DNA from: Maritalea sp049801075
GTDB taxonomy: Bacteria > Pseudomonadota > Alphaproteobacteria > Rhizobiales > Devosiaceae
Length of the DNA stretch: 64,000 bases
Direction of reading: 5' to 3'
Assembly (NCBI RefSeq): GCF_049801075.1
Contig: NZ_JBNAGG010000001.1
Span: 682,001-746,000, forward strand
Numbering within the stretch: the stretch's first letter is position 1; each line of letters begins with the position of its first letter. Shown piece by piece: positions 50,447 to 58,616 of this stretch. The notes below the pieces were generated by a model. The model was not told the origin of the DNA. It worked only from the letters and a program-made list of their open reading frames with translations, and made no database searches. The position numbers and the translations under genes were made by a program.

Positions 50447-51655
50447 CTATCCCACATTGGCAAAACCCCGGCTGCCGCGCACGGGCATTGCCAGCAATGG
50501 CGCCCCTACGCAAATTATGGCGCAGAGCCACAACACGGCGTCTGTGCCCACCAATTGAGTCAGCGGTGTTAAGCCTGCCAAGCCCAGCGGGGCCAGCCCA
50601 TATGAGAACAAAAAGTCCACCGACGTGACCCGTGCCAGACGTTCTTGCGGGATTTCTCGTTGCGCTGCGGTGAACCACGGCACATTGAAGAACTCAATGC
50701 CAATTCCGGCGAGGGAAAAGGCAATTACGGGCAGGAAAAAGACATTTGAGAAAAGCAGACTGAGCGGCACAAAGCCGTAAAGTGCGAGTCCCACCAAGGC
50801 GAGCCAGCCGATATCTTTTGGTTTCCAACGAGAAATTATGAGTGCACCAGCGAATGCACCGATGGTATAGGCGGTTACCGAGGTGGCCATCAATTGTGGC
50901 CCGCCATATTGCGCTTCGCTGATTTGCGGCAGCAGCACGTTCGTCACGGAATAGCCAAATGCGATCACAAGGGTCAACGCGGCAAGGCCTGCTATGAACC
51001 AGGGGTGGCGGTATGCTTCGGCAAAACCTTCACCCAATTCGGCCACAAAGCTTGTCGCCGTTAGCGAACTTTGTTCAGTTTTGGGTTGGCGCGGCGGCCA
51101 TGTCGGCAGCAAGGCTGCGGCAATCCAAAGTGCCGAGATGATAAACAGGGTCGGTGAGCTACCGATGGCCAAAACCGATGCCGTAGCCAAAGTCGGGCCG
51201 ACCAATGTGCTCACACGTATGGAGATTGTCATGGCGGCATTGGCGGGTTGCCGGTTTTCTTCGCTGACCACGCGCGGAATAATCGCCTGGTAAGATGCGC
51301 GACAAGCGCCTTGACCAAACCCTGCGATTCCAGCGCCGGTCAAGATTGCTGCCAGCCCCCCAAAGCCTGCCAAGCCAGCAACAATCGGGATAATGCCGAA
51401 CGCCGCGAGCAGACCGGCGCCAAAGATCATGCGTCGAGGACCAGACCGATCGGCCAACACGCCGCCAACGGGCATCGCGGCAACGAAACCGAGTGTTCTA
51501 GCTGCCAACGCCAGCCCCGCATGTGCCGCATCAAGATCGCCTGCGATAATTGCAAGCCCTAACACAAATGGCAGTGCCCACGTTGCTAAGCCGGAGGCAG
51601 TATTACTTATCCAAAGGCGCAAAAAGGAAACATCGGAAATCAAACTTGTTTGCAT
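50447..51655 (-). CDS. MFS transporter at the end of metal-importer operon 2 (EntS-like layout)
   Basis: A 402-residue, 12-span MFS protein. ALAARTLGFVAAMPVGGVLADRSGPRRMI holds the loop 2-3 motif, and the GAGIAGFGQGACRASYQAIIPRVVSEENRQPANA region matches the EntS/MFS_3 group that exports siderophores. It lies 37 bp after the ATPase gene of importer 2 and in the same direction, so it is likely its last gene. It could export a metallophore or import a metal complex; the direction cannot be told from sequence. Confidence 0.82.
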   Translation of the reverse strand: MQTSLISDVSFLRLWISNTASGLATWALPFVLGLAIIAGDLDAAHAGLALAARTLGFVAAMPVGGVLADRSGPRRMIFGAGLLAAFGIIPIVAGLAGFGGLAAILTGAGIAGFGQGACRASYQAIIPRVVSEENRQPANAAMTISIRVSTLVGPTLATASVLAIGSSPTLFIISALWIAAALLPTWPPRQPKTEQSSLTATSFVAELGEGFAEAYRHPWFIAGLAALTLVIAFGYSVTNVLLPQISEAQYGGPQLMATSVTAYTIGAFAGALIISRWKPKDIGWLALVGLALYGFVPLSLLFSNVFFLPVIAFSLAGIGIEFFNVPWFTAAQREIPQERLARVTSVDFLFSYGLAPLGLAGLTPLTQLVGTDAVLWLCAIICVGAPLLAMPVRGSRGFANVG

Positions 51656-51691
51656 AATATACTTTCTATCGCTGGGTAAAACACGCCATCC

Positions 51692-52453
51692 TTAGTGCAA
51701 GACTTTGACGTCGCATTTCCCTTCAGCGTTAATCTCAATATGAGCTTCTATTTCAAAAACCTTGCGGAATAGATCAGGTGTGAGAATTGTTTCTGGCTTC
51801 CCGATTTCGACCAGCTTGCCATTTTTCATAACGGCCAGTCGATCGCAATATCTCGCGGCCAAACCTAGGTCATGCAAACACACAATTTTTGCCTGTGGCA
51901 GATCCCGCACGAGTTTCAAAACATCCAATTGATGGCGAATATCTAGGTGGTTCGTTGGTTCATCCAGCAACAGCACTTTCGCTCTTTGCGCCAAGGCCCG
52001 GGCAATATTGGTGCGCTGTTGTTCACCACCAGACATGTTGCGCCAGCTTCGATCCGCCAATGCAGACAAGTCCATGGTTTGTAGAGCCGCCGCCACAATC
52101 GCCCGATCTGCCATTGTTAATGCACCGAACCGCCGACGGTAAGGAATACGCCCGAGTGACACGACTTCTGAAACGCACATATCGGTGCTGGTCTGTTGCA
52201 TCTGCTCAACAAAGGCCAGATGGTGCGCCCTCGCCCGCACGGATAATGCATTTAGCGGTCTGTCTCCATAGAGAACAGCTCCATGCTCTGGCTCGATAAT
52301 ACCCGCGATGCAGCGCAGCAATGAGGACTTGCCAGAGCCGTTCGGCCCGATCAACCCCAGAACTTCGTCTTCTGAAACATCTAAGGATAATTTTTGAAGA
52401 ATCTGGCGTCCGCCAGCCGACCAAGAGAGGTTTTCAACCTTGATGATGCTCAT
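51692..52453 (-). CDS. FecE-type ABC ATPase (importer 2)
   Basis: A 253-residue ATPase with Walker A GPNGSGKSS, signature MSGGEQQRTNIARALA and Walker B VLLLDEPTNHLD; HDLGLAARYCDRLAVM follows. The frame is open to 52570, but homology begins at MSIIKVENLSW, whose ATG overlaps the permease stop (ATGA). It powers the second FecCD-type importer. Confidence 0.92.
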   Translation of the reverse strand: MSIIKVENLSWSAGGRQILQKLSLDVSEDEVLGLIGPNGSGKSSLLRCIAGIIEPEHGAVLYGDRPLNALSVRARAHHLAFVEQMQQTSTDMCVSEVVSLGRIPYRRRFGALTMADRAIVAAALQTMDLSALADRSWRNMSGGEQQRTNIARALAQRAKVLLLDEPTNHLDIRHQLDVLKLVRDLPQAKIVCLHDLGLAARYCDRLAVMKNGKLVEIGKPETILTPDLFRKVFEIEAHIEINAEGKCDVKVLH

Positions 52454-53565
52454 AGGTCGCCTCGCCGACGCATCAGCAGCAAAAACAGTGGCACGCCAAT
52501 CAAAGCGGTAAACACACCTACTGGGATTTCTTGTGGTGCCAACGCAGTTCTGGCCAGAACATCTGTCCAAATCAGCAAAATGGCTCCCAATAGCGCACTA
52601 AAGGGGATCAGTTTGGTGTGCATTGCACCAACCATCATGCGGACAGCATGCGGGACAATTAGGCCGACAAATCCAATGGCACCCACCATCGCCACTGCAA
52701 TGGCCGTCATCAAGGCACACGCGATGAGCAGCACGACACGCGCACGCGAAATGTTCACGCCCATGGTTTTCGCCGTATCATTGCCGAAGGACATCGCATC
52801 CAAAACATGTGAATGTGCCCATACCACAATGAAACCAGCCCCAGTTAAAGCACCAACCATCAACACAGGTGTCCAACGGGCAGTCGTCAATGAGCCAAGC
52901 AGCCAATACATTATCCCCCTGGTGGATTCTGCATCGCCAGCTGCCATAACAACAAGTGAGGTAATGGCTGAGAAGAATTGCCCGATGATGACGCCGGTCA
53001 ATACCAATTTGAGCGGTGTGCCGCCACCTTTGCGCAGCAACATCAGCAACAGTAAAAGCACAAGCATTGCGCCGAGAAAGGCCCCAGTGCTGAGCAACGC
53101 GCCACCGCCAAGGCCCAAAATAACCACAAAAACAGCGCCAGTTGATGCACCACCGGAGATGCCGAGCAAATAGGGATCCGCGAGCGCGTTCCCCGTCATC
53201 GCTTGCAAAACGGCACCTGAAACGGCCAAAGCCGCACCGACCAAGGCCGCGGCTAAAACGCGTGGCACTCTTAAGTCCCATATAACAGATTCACGCATGC
53301 GCCCCATGGGCTCAACATCAAAACCCAACTTGCCAGCGATGATGCGCACCACATCACTTATGTGTACATCGGCAACGCCGATTTGGACGGCAATGGCCAT
53401 AGACATGAGTACAGCAAAGCAACCAAGCAATGCCAAAGTCCAAACACCCAATCCTGTGGAATGTTGTTCTGGATTTATGCCGTTTTGGGTTTCAATTGGT
53501 GTAGCCGGGTCCAGCAACGACACATCGAATGCTCGACCCGGTGCGATGTTAATTTGCGTATCCAA
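52450..53565 (-). CDS. FecCD-family permease (importer 2)
   Basis: A 371-residue permease of the siderophore/B12 group, with LRVPRVLAAALVGAALAVSGAVLQAMTGNALADPYLLGIS (in sections), GAIGFVGLIVPHAVRMMVG and QEIPVGVFTALIGVPLFLLLM. An extra hydrophilic N-terminus of about 40 residues precedes the first span. It overlaps the binding-protein gene by 17 bp and the ATPase gene by 4. Only one permease gene is present, so the channel is presumably a homodimer. Confidence 0.92.
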   Translation of the reverse strand: MDTQINIAPGRAFDVSLLDPATPIETQNGINPEQHSTGLGVWTLALLGCFAVLMSMAIAVQIGVADVHISDVVRIIAGKLGFDVEPMGRMRESVIWDLRVPRVLAAALVGAALAVSGAVLQAMTGNALADPYLLGISGGASTGAVFVVILGLGGGALLSTGAFLGAMLVLLLLLMLLRKGGGTPLKLVLTGVIIGQFFSAITSLVVMAAGDAESTRGIMYWLLGSLTTARWTPVLMVGALTGAGFIVVWAHSHVLDAMSFGNDTAKTMGVNISRARVVLLIACALMTAIAVAMVGAIGFVGLIVPHAVRMMVGAMHTKLIPFSALLGAILLIWTDVLARTALAPQEIPVGVFTALIGVPLFLLLMRRRGDL

Positions 53566-54529
53566 GGCGCTTCAGCCCTTCAACAAACATATTAAGTGCG
53601 TTCACTGCACGGATTGATGGGTCCATCTCAATGGCGCGCACGACGACAAATTGCTCATTGGTGACCGCATCAAGATAGGAAACACCCGGCTCAGACGTCA
53701 GCATCTCGATTTTTTCTTCTACCGTATCACCGGGAGAACCACGTTCTGAAAGGTCACCAAGCACGATGATATCAGGCTCGCGATCAGCAATCGCTTCCCA
53801 AGAAACACCGGGCCATTGCTCATTCACATCTGCGAAAATATTTTCAACGCCTGTAATCTCACTGATGGCGCCTGGAACAGAAGGGCCACCAGCCACATAC
53901 GGCGTTCCCTCAAACACTGAATATAGCCACAGCACCCGAATAGGCTCATCCTGAATAAGGGTAATGCTGCGGGCTGCCGCAATGGCGTCGCGCTGTTCAG
54001 CAATTACCTGTTTTGCCGCGGCCTCTTGTCCCGACAAATTGCCAAGATTCTCAAAATCACGTTCCAGCAGATCAAATGAGTCCAAGTCTGGCTCGTCAGC
54101 TGGCGGACAACTTACTGCACTAATATAAGTGCCCACACCAAGCTCCGCCAACTCTTCACGGGTGCCAACCCATTGGTCTGAAAAGAAATAGCCGGAGTAA
54201 GCAACAAGCAAATCAGGCTCCGCCAAGCGCACCACTTCGGCGGTTGGGCGGTCTTTGGTCAATAAAGGCACGCTTTCCCAAACTTCACGATATTGCGCGG
54301 CAATTTCTGTTTTGAGATAGGCTGTGCCAGCCATGTTTGGCGCAGCGCCCAGCCCCAACATCGTTTCCGTGGATGATTGGTCTAGCGTCACAATCGAATT
54401 TGCCGGCTTGTCCTGCACAATTTCCATGCCGCAACTATTGATCTTTATCTCCTGCGCGACAGCAGCTGTTGCTAAGAAAGAAAGAGCCATAAATGCAGTC
54501 GAAACTCGAAGTGTGGATTGAAATCGCAT
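53549..54529 (-). CDS. Periplasmic binding protein, FecB/BtuF type (importer 2)
   Basis: A 326-residue type III binding protein with a signal peptide (MRFQSTLRVSTAFMALSFL, ending AVAQE). NSCGMEIVQDKPANSIVTLDQSSTETMLGLGA and EPDLLVAYSGYFFSDQWVG are typical; PGVSWEAIADREPDIIVLGD ends the second lobe. A TTG-initiated frame begins at 54544, but the ATG at 54529 is preceded by GAGGATC. A Zur-type box lies 27-39 bp upstream. The ligand may thus be a zinc complex; a cobalamin-type ligand is not excluded. Confidence 0.88.
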   Translation of the reverse strand: MRFQSTLRVSTAFMALSFLATAAVAQEIKINSCGMEIVQDKPANSIVTLDQSSTETMLGLGAAPNMAGTAYLKTEIAAQYREVWESVPLLTKDRPTAEVVRLAEPDLLVAYSGYFFSDQWVGTREELAELGVGTYISAVSCPPADEPDLDSFDLLERDFENLGNLSGQEAAAKQVIAEQRDAIAAARSITLIQDEPIRVLWLYSVFEGTPYVAGGPSVPGAISEITGVENIFADVNEQWPGVSWEAIADREPDIIVLGDLSERGSPGDTVEEKIEMLTSEPGVSYLDAVTNEQFVVVRAIEMDPSIRAVNALNMFVEGLKRLGYAN

Positions 54530-54555
54530 CTGTGTGATCCTCAATTTTTTGTTAC

Positions 54556-54568
54556 GTTATTTCATAAC
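54556..54568. promoter_or_regulatory. Zur-type box before importer 2
   Basis: GTTATTTCATAAC is a perfect GTTAT-N3-ATAAC dyad, the core of the alphaproteobacterial Zur operator. On the minus strand it extends to AAATGTTATGAAATAACG. It lies 27 bp upstream of the binding-protein start. Confidence 0.65.
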
Positions 54569-54917
54569 ATTTTTTCAAAAACAAGAGCAGATTTTTACGC
54601 AATTCGGCAGTACCCTTTCGGGAAGTAATTTGGGGCTGCAGGTGTGGCACCGCCCACCGCAAATGAGTTTAGAATTCTATTCTCTGCCGCCTAGCCGGGG
54701 TCAAAACCTCTTAAATTGCCTGAATTGCCCGACCCGAATTTGTGCGAACGCGAGGCGTAAACCCGCAGGAAGGCGCATGCCTTCATGGGAAAGACGAAAC
54801 AGTTTGCGCAAATTAAGCCTGATCTGTCGAAAACCATCAGCGGCGCACGCCCTATCGTCGAACTGCTGCGTCGTAGCCGCGATTGACAAACACCATTCAT
54901 TTTCGCTAATAGCATTT
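54569..54917. other. 350-bp divergent region between importer 2 and the COG0523 gene
   Basis: No recognisable gene. One short frame at 54785-54886 (plus strand, 33 residues, MGKTKQFAQIKPDLSKTISG...) has no good ribosome site and no recognised relative. Both ends of the region carry Zur-type boxes, so it probably holds two divergent zinc-controlled promoters. Confidence 0.45.
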
Positions 54918-54930
54918 GTAATGTTATAAC
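54918..54930. promoter_or_regulatory. Zur-type box before the COG0523 GTPase gene
   Basis: GTAATGTTATAAC differs from GTTAT-N3-ATAAC at one of ten half-site positions. It ends 14 bp before the preferred ATG (54945) and 2 bp before an alternative ATG (54933), which implies a very short leader or strong occlusion. Confidence 0.55.
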
Positions 54931-54944
54931 GTATGAGATGTTTT

Positions 54945-56156
54945 ATGCCTGACAATCGCCTTCCGGTAACTGTGCTCTCCGGTTTTCTCGGGGCCGGGAA
55001 AACCACCCTACTCAATCGTGTGTTGAATAATCGCGAAGGTCGCCGCGTTGCGGTGATCGTCAACGATATGTCTGAGGTCAATATTGATGGTGATATTGTG
55101 CGGGCGGACACTGAACTTTCCCGCACGGATGAGACCTTAGTGGAGATGTCCAACGGCTGCATTTGCTGCACCTTGCGTGACGATCTGCTTACCGAGGTTC
55201 GTCGGCTGGCAGCGGACGGCCGTTTTGACTATCTATTGATCGAGTCCACGGGCATATCCGAACCATTGCCAGTTGCGGCAACCTTCGAATTTCGCGACGA
55301 AGATAGTCAGAGCCTTTCAGATATTGCGCGGCTGGACACTATGGTGACCGTTGTTGATGCGGTCAATCTGCTGCGCGACTATGCCAGCCACGATTTCTTG
55401 CGAGACCACGGTGAAACGCTTGGCGAGGAAGACGACAGGACGCTTGTCCATCTTTTGACGGATCAAATCGAATTTGCTGACGTGGTAATCCTCAACAAGG
55501 TCAGCGATGCAGGCCCTGAGCGCACTGAGGCTGCGCGCCAGATTATCCGCAGTCTTAACGCTGATGCCCGCATCATCGAAACAGATCATTCCGATGTTGC
55601 GGCCAAGGAAATTCTCGATACTGGCCTTTTTGATTTCGAAAAGGCTCATACCCACCCCATGTGGGCGAAAGAACTTTATGGCTTTGCAGACCATGTGCCA
55701 GAAACGGAAGAATATGGCGTGGCGAGTTTCGTTTATCGTGCGAAACGTCCATTTGTGCCTGAGAAAATCAATGCGTTGTTGAACGCCGAAATGCCAGGCG
55801 TCATTCGGGCGAAGGGCCACTTCTGGATCGCTACACAACCGGATTGGGTGGCGGAATTTTCACTTGCTGGCGCCCTCTCCTCAATTTCTCCTTTGGGGAA
55901 CTGGTGGGCATCGGTTCCAAAAGAACGATGGCCCGATCATGAAAGCGCTCAAAACTACATCTCCAACCATTGGCAGGAACCTTGGGGAGATCGGCGACAA
56001 GAAATTGTGTTTATCGGTGCACATATCGACTGGCCCAACCTAAAAGCAAAACTTGACACTTGCCTTGTCCCTGAAAGTCAAAACGAAGGACTTCAAGACC
56101 TGCCAGATTACCCCGATCCCTTCCCCAAATGGCGTCGCGCGAGTGATGCTGCGTGA
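54945..56156 (+). CDS. COG0523/CobW-family GTPase, probable zinc metallochaperone
   Basis: A 403-residue G3E GTPase. Walker A is GFLGAGKT (13-20), and the metal motif CxCC is Cys72-Ile-Cys74-Cys75 in SNGCICCTLRDD. LIESTGISEP and NKVSDAGPE give switch and NKxD-like motifs. A C-terminal CobW_C domain runs from about 270. COG0523 proteins under Zur control are known zinc-handling proteins (ZigA/ZNG1 group); a Zur-type box just upstream supports this over a cobalamin role. ATG 54933 is also open but overlaps the region next to the box. Confidence 0.88.
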   Translation: MPDNRLPVTVLSGFLGAGKTTLLNRVLNNREGRRVAVIVNDMSEVNIDGDIVRADTELSRTDETLVEMSNGCICCTLRDDLLTEVRRLAADGRFDYLLIESTGISEPLPVAATFEFRDEDSQSLSDIARLDTMVTVVDAVNLLRDYASHDFLRDHGETLGEEDDRTLVHLLTDQIEFADVVILNKVSDAGPERTEAARQIIRSLNADARIIETDHSDVAAKEILDTGLFDFEKAHTHPMWAKELYGFADHVPETEEYGVASFVYRAKRPFVPEKINALLNAEMPGVIRAKGHFWIATQPDWVAEFSLAGALSSISPLGNWWASVPKERWPDHESAQNYISNHWQEPWGDRRQEIVFIGAHIDWPNLKAKLDTCLVPESQNEGLQDLPDYPDPFPKWRRASDAA

Positions 56157-56167
56157 TGTAAACAACT

Positions 56168-56195
56168 GCGAGGGGATATGGGGTTATCCTCTCGC
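56168..56195 (+). terminator. Hairpin after the COG0523 gene
   Basis: GCGAGGGGATA (56168-56178) pairs with TATCCTCTCGC (56185-56195) over a 6-base loop, with one G-T pair. It starts 12 bp after the stop codon. There is no T-run, so termination may be partial or factor-dependent. Confidence 0.5.
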
Positions 56196-56465
56196 TTGTG
56201 ACATCTATCCCGAGAGCGGATGTTCTCCTAATGTCAGTTGGGTCCTCGGCCTCTCCACGGAAACCTTCACTTTCTCGTACGTTCAAGCTTTACTGAATTC
56301 GAAAAGCTTCCAATAGATTTCTGCGTCATCTTCGCTCCATAAAGACTACGATGAACCAAAAATCATCTCATACGCGACCATATCGATCTATCTATCAAAT
56401 GCTGACGGATACAGGTTAGGCAAGGGAAGTCTTTGTCTATCAGTTATAAAAATAAATAAAAGGAA

Positions 56466-56476
56466 TGGCGGAGAGG
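56466..56476 (-). other. Possible attachment-site remnant (tRNA-Ser 3' end match)
   Basis: TGGCGGAGAGG is the complement of CCTCTCCGCCA, the acceptor-stem end plus CCA common to bacterial serine tRNA genes. It lies 107 bp upstream of the integrase start. Tyrosine integrases of this type often target tRNA 3' ends. The match is short and could be chance. Confidence 0.35.
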
Positions 56477-56582
56477 AAGCCCGCCTGCATCTTTAAGTTA
56501 TTGATTTTATTGGCTCAATATCTTGCATTTTTCCGTATTTTACCTATTTTCAGTAGCGAAAGTATGACAACGGGAATCGAGA

Positions 56583-57767
56583 ATGGCGCGGAACAAGCTA
56601 ACGGAAAGAAAGATCCAGACGCTGGATAAGGCTGGAGTTTATTCGGATGGCGATGGCCTTTACCTGCGCGTTCGAACACACAAGCCAAAAGCAGGCGGTG
56701 ATCGCACGATAAGCCGCAACTGGGTTTTTATCCACCGCCGCGGCGACAAGCGAAAAGAACAGGGATTGGGTGGTTATGGACAAGGCACTGCACCGGTTTC
56801 TCTCGCCTTGGCCCGCGAAAAGGCCGAAGCCATCCGTGAGCGACTTGCAAGAGGCGATGACTTGATGACCCGTAAAACGTTTGCGGAGGTGATGGCGGAC
56901 GTTATCGCGGTAAAGGACGCAAGTTTCAGAAACGAAAAGCACCGCGCGCAATGGTCAATGACACTTACCAATTATGCCGCGCCTTTGCATGACAAGGCGA
57001 TTGATAGCATTTCAATTGACGACGTGATGAATTGCCTCAAACCGATTTGGACAGAAATACCGGAAACCGCCGATCGGACGCGCCAGCGTATTGGCGCGGT
57101 TTTTGACCATGCCAAGGCGCGTGGGCTTTTTGTGGGTGACAACCCTGCCCGCTGGCGCGGCGGTTTAAAGGAATTGTTGCCACCTCGCCAAAAGCTAAGT
57201 CGTGGCCATCATGCCGCGTTGCATTACAATGACATTGCGAAAGTAATGGAAGAACTTAGGGCCGCGTCCAGCACGTCGGCGCGCGCTGTTGAGTTCGTTG
57301 CGCTGAACGCTGTTAGAAGTGGTGAGGCGCGCAATGCCACATGGCAGGAAATTGATTTTGAACAGGCGCTTTGGACCATACCGGCCGAAAGAATGAAGTC
57401 GGCGCGCGCCCACGAAGTGCCCTTGTCCGATCGCGCCTTGTCGATTTTGGAGGCGCAAAAACAACGCGCAACGACCGATCTTGTTTTTGAAGGCGGCAAG
57501 GCGGGCTCGCCTATTTCCGACACCGCTATGACCAAATCATTGCGAAGTGCTGGCGCTGGTGAAGCTACGTTGCACGGGCTGCGAAGCACGTTCCGCGATT
57601 GGGCTGGCGATTGCACCAGCTATTCGCGCGACATTTGCGAAGCTGCCCTTGCCCATGTGATCAAGGACAAAGCCGAAGCCGCTTATCGGCGCGGCACTGC
57701 CCTGGCGAAACGGCGGGAACTGATGGAAGATTGGGCAAGGTTTTGCTCGCCTATGCACAAAAAATAG
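56583..57767 (+). CDS. int: Tyrosine recombinase/integrase (P4-type, DUF4102 arm-binding domain)
   Basis: A 394-residue integrase. The N-terminus (MARNKLTERKIQTLDKAG, then DGDGLYLRV) is the arm-binding domain typical of island and prophage integrases; the core-binding domain covers about 100-200. Catalytic residues can be placed: Arg245 (NAVRSGE), His331 and Arg334 (HGLRSTF), His358 and nucleophile Tyr368 (AAYRRG). The enzyme should be functional. It opens the element at the right of the window; its gene lies just inside the proposed left junction. Confidence 0.93.
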   Translation: MARNKLTERKIQTLDKAGVYSDGDGLYLRVRTHKPKAGGDRTISRNWVFIHRRGDKRKEQGLGGYGQGTAPVSLALAREKAEAIRERLARGDDLMTRKTFAEVMADVIAVKDASFRNEKHRAQWSMTLTNYAAPLHDKAIDSISIDDVMNCLKPIWTEIPETADRTRQRIGAVFDHAKARGLFVGDNPARWRGGLKELLPPRQKLSRGHHAALHYNDIAKVMEELRAASSTSARAVEFVALNAVRSGEARNATWQEIDFEQALWTIPAERMKSARAHEVPLSDRALSILEAQKQRATTDLVFEGGKAGSPISDTAMTKSLRSAGAGEATLHGLRSTFRDWAGDCTSYSRDICEAALAHVIKDKAEAAYRRGTALAKRRELMEDWARFCSPMHKK

Positions 57768-58003
57768 AATTAATCAAGTCAATATCGTTATTTTTATTGA
57801 CAAGGGCGAAAAAATAGATAGCGTATGATGATGCAGCGGGTTTGTGGTGGACCCTCCCTGCACGCGGTTCGACCGCACAAACAACAAAAAACGATCGGCG
57901 GGTTTAATCCGCCGGCAAGCGAAGCACCAACTTCATAGGTCATAAAATAGCCGATGCGTCGCAAGGCGCGTCTACATTCATTTTACTTTGGAAGGATAAC
58001 ACC
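57768..58003 (+). other. Leader region of the AlpA-like gene with two hairpins
   Basis: Between integrase and alpA-like gene lie GCGGT-TCG-ACCGC (57864-57876) and CGGCGG-GTTTAAT-CCGCCG (57896-57914). A TTGACA at 57798 could be a -35 box, but no well-spaced -10 follows. These may be excision or regulatory sites. Confidence 0.35.
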
Positions 58004-58237
58004 TTGACCAACGATGCCACTTTTGTGCCCCGCCTAATGTCACCAAAAGAAGCGGCTGCGGCCACTTCCTTATCACGCCCACTTCTAACGCTTATGGCCA
58101 AGGAAGGCCAGTTTCCCAAGCCGGTTAAATTGGGTATCAAGCGCATTGCGTTTGTGCGTGAAGAGGTTGAGGCGTGGATTGATCAGCGTATTGATGCGCG
58201 ACCAGCCAACGATAACGCGGCCACCAAAGCCGCCTAG
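58004..58237 (+). CDS. AlpA-family HTH regulator/excisionase-like protein
   Basis: A 77-residue protein with an AlpA/MerR-like winged helix: LMSPKEAAAATSLSRPLLTLMAKEGQFPKPVKLG, then KRIAFVREEVEAWIDQRI. Proteins of this family activate integrase or excision in satellites and islands. The start is TTG at 58004 with GGAAGG eight bases before it; no ATG occurs in the first part. The C-terminal PANDNA tail is like those in other genes of this element (APVAANDN, SPANDN). Confidence 0.83.
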   Translation: MTNDATFVPRLMSPKEAAAATSLSRPLLTLMAKEGQFPKPVKLGIKRIAFVREEVEAWIDQRIDARPANDNAATKAA

Positions 58238-58358
58238 CCAAACACCAAACACAATACCAAACCAGCGCGCCGACTTCACTGCCGGCGTAACCATTTCACC
58301 GCATCCAAAACGGTTGCGGTTGCACACCCGCACGTGCGGAAAAACATAGGAGCGCCAA

Positions 58359-58616
58359 ATGCGCATACTTTATATGCACCCGGTCTTTGATGATCGGGGC
58401 CGCAATCAATGCATCGCCACCATCGATATTGAGCTCAACGAACACGTACGACTTTACGGCCTGCGCCTTCTCAAAATGGAAGACGGGCGGCACCTCGTAT
58501 TCTCGCCACAGTCTGGCAAACGGCGCACCGCGACTTTCTCGCCTGAACTTTCTCAAGAAATCACTGACATGGCCATTCAGCGTTTAGATGCATTGGAGCG
58601 CCTTCATGCAGCATGA
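58359..58616 (+). CDS. Small element protein, SpoVG-like in pattern
   Basis: An 85-residue protein. CIATIDIELNEHVRLYGLRLLKMEDGRHLVFSP, then RRTATFSPELSQEITDMAIQRL: the beta-strand order with an exposed 'VRL..LRL' strand recalls SpoVG and related small phage proteins seen next to replication genes. I cannot confirm homology. GGAG precedes the ATG. Its end overlaps the start of the next gene (58606), so the two are coupled. Confidence 0.6.
   Translation: MRILYMHPVFDDRGRNQCIATIDIELNEHVRLYGLRLLKMEDGRHLVFSPQSGKRRTATFSPELSQEITDMAIQRLDALERLHAA

Larger units (their letters stand above)
56157..56582. other. 426-bp junction between chromosome and integrated element
   Basis: No gene is seen. The left part holds a termination-type hairpin (56168-56195). 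The right part holds an 11-bp match to a serine tRNA 3' end (56466-56476), followed by an A/T-rich leader of the integrase gene. The element's left boundary should lie here. Confidence 0.5.

Noticed and set aside
54785..54886. 33-codon plus-strand frame between the Zur-type boxes
   Set aside because: It is short, without a good ribosome site or recognised relative; it is noted only within the intergenic entry.
54569..54917. Cobalamin riboswitch before the CobW-like gene
   Set aside because: No B12-box-like sequence or supporting hairpins were seen, and the Zur-type boxes explain the control region better.
56157..56582. Complete tRNA gene at the element junction
   Set aside because: Only an 11-base end match is present; no cloverleaf can be folded around it.
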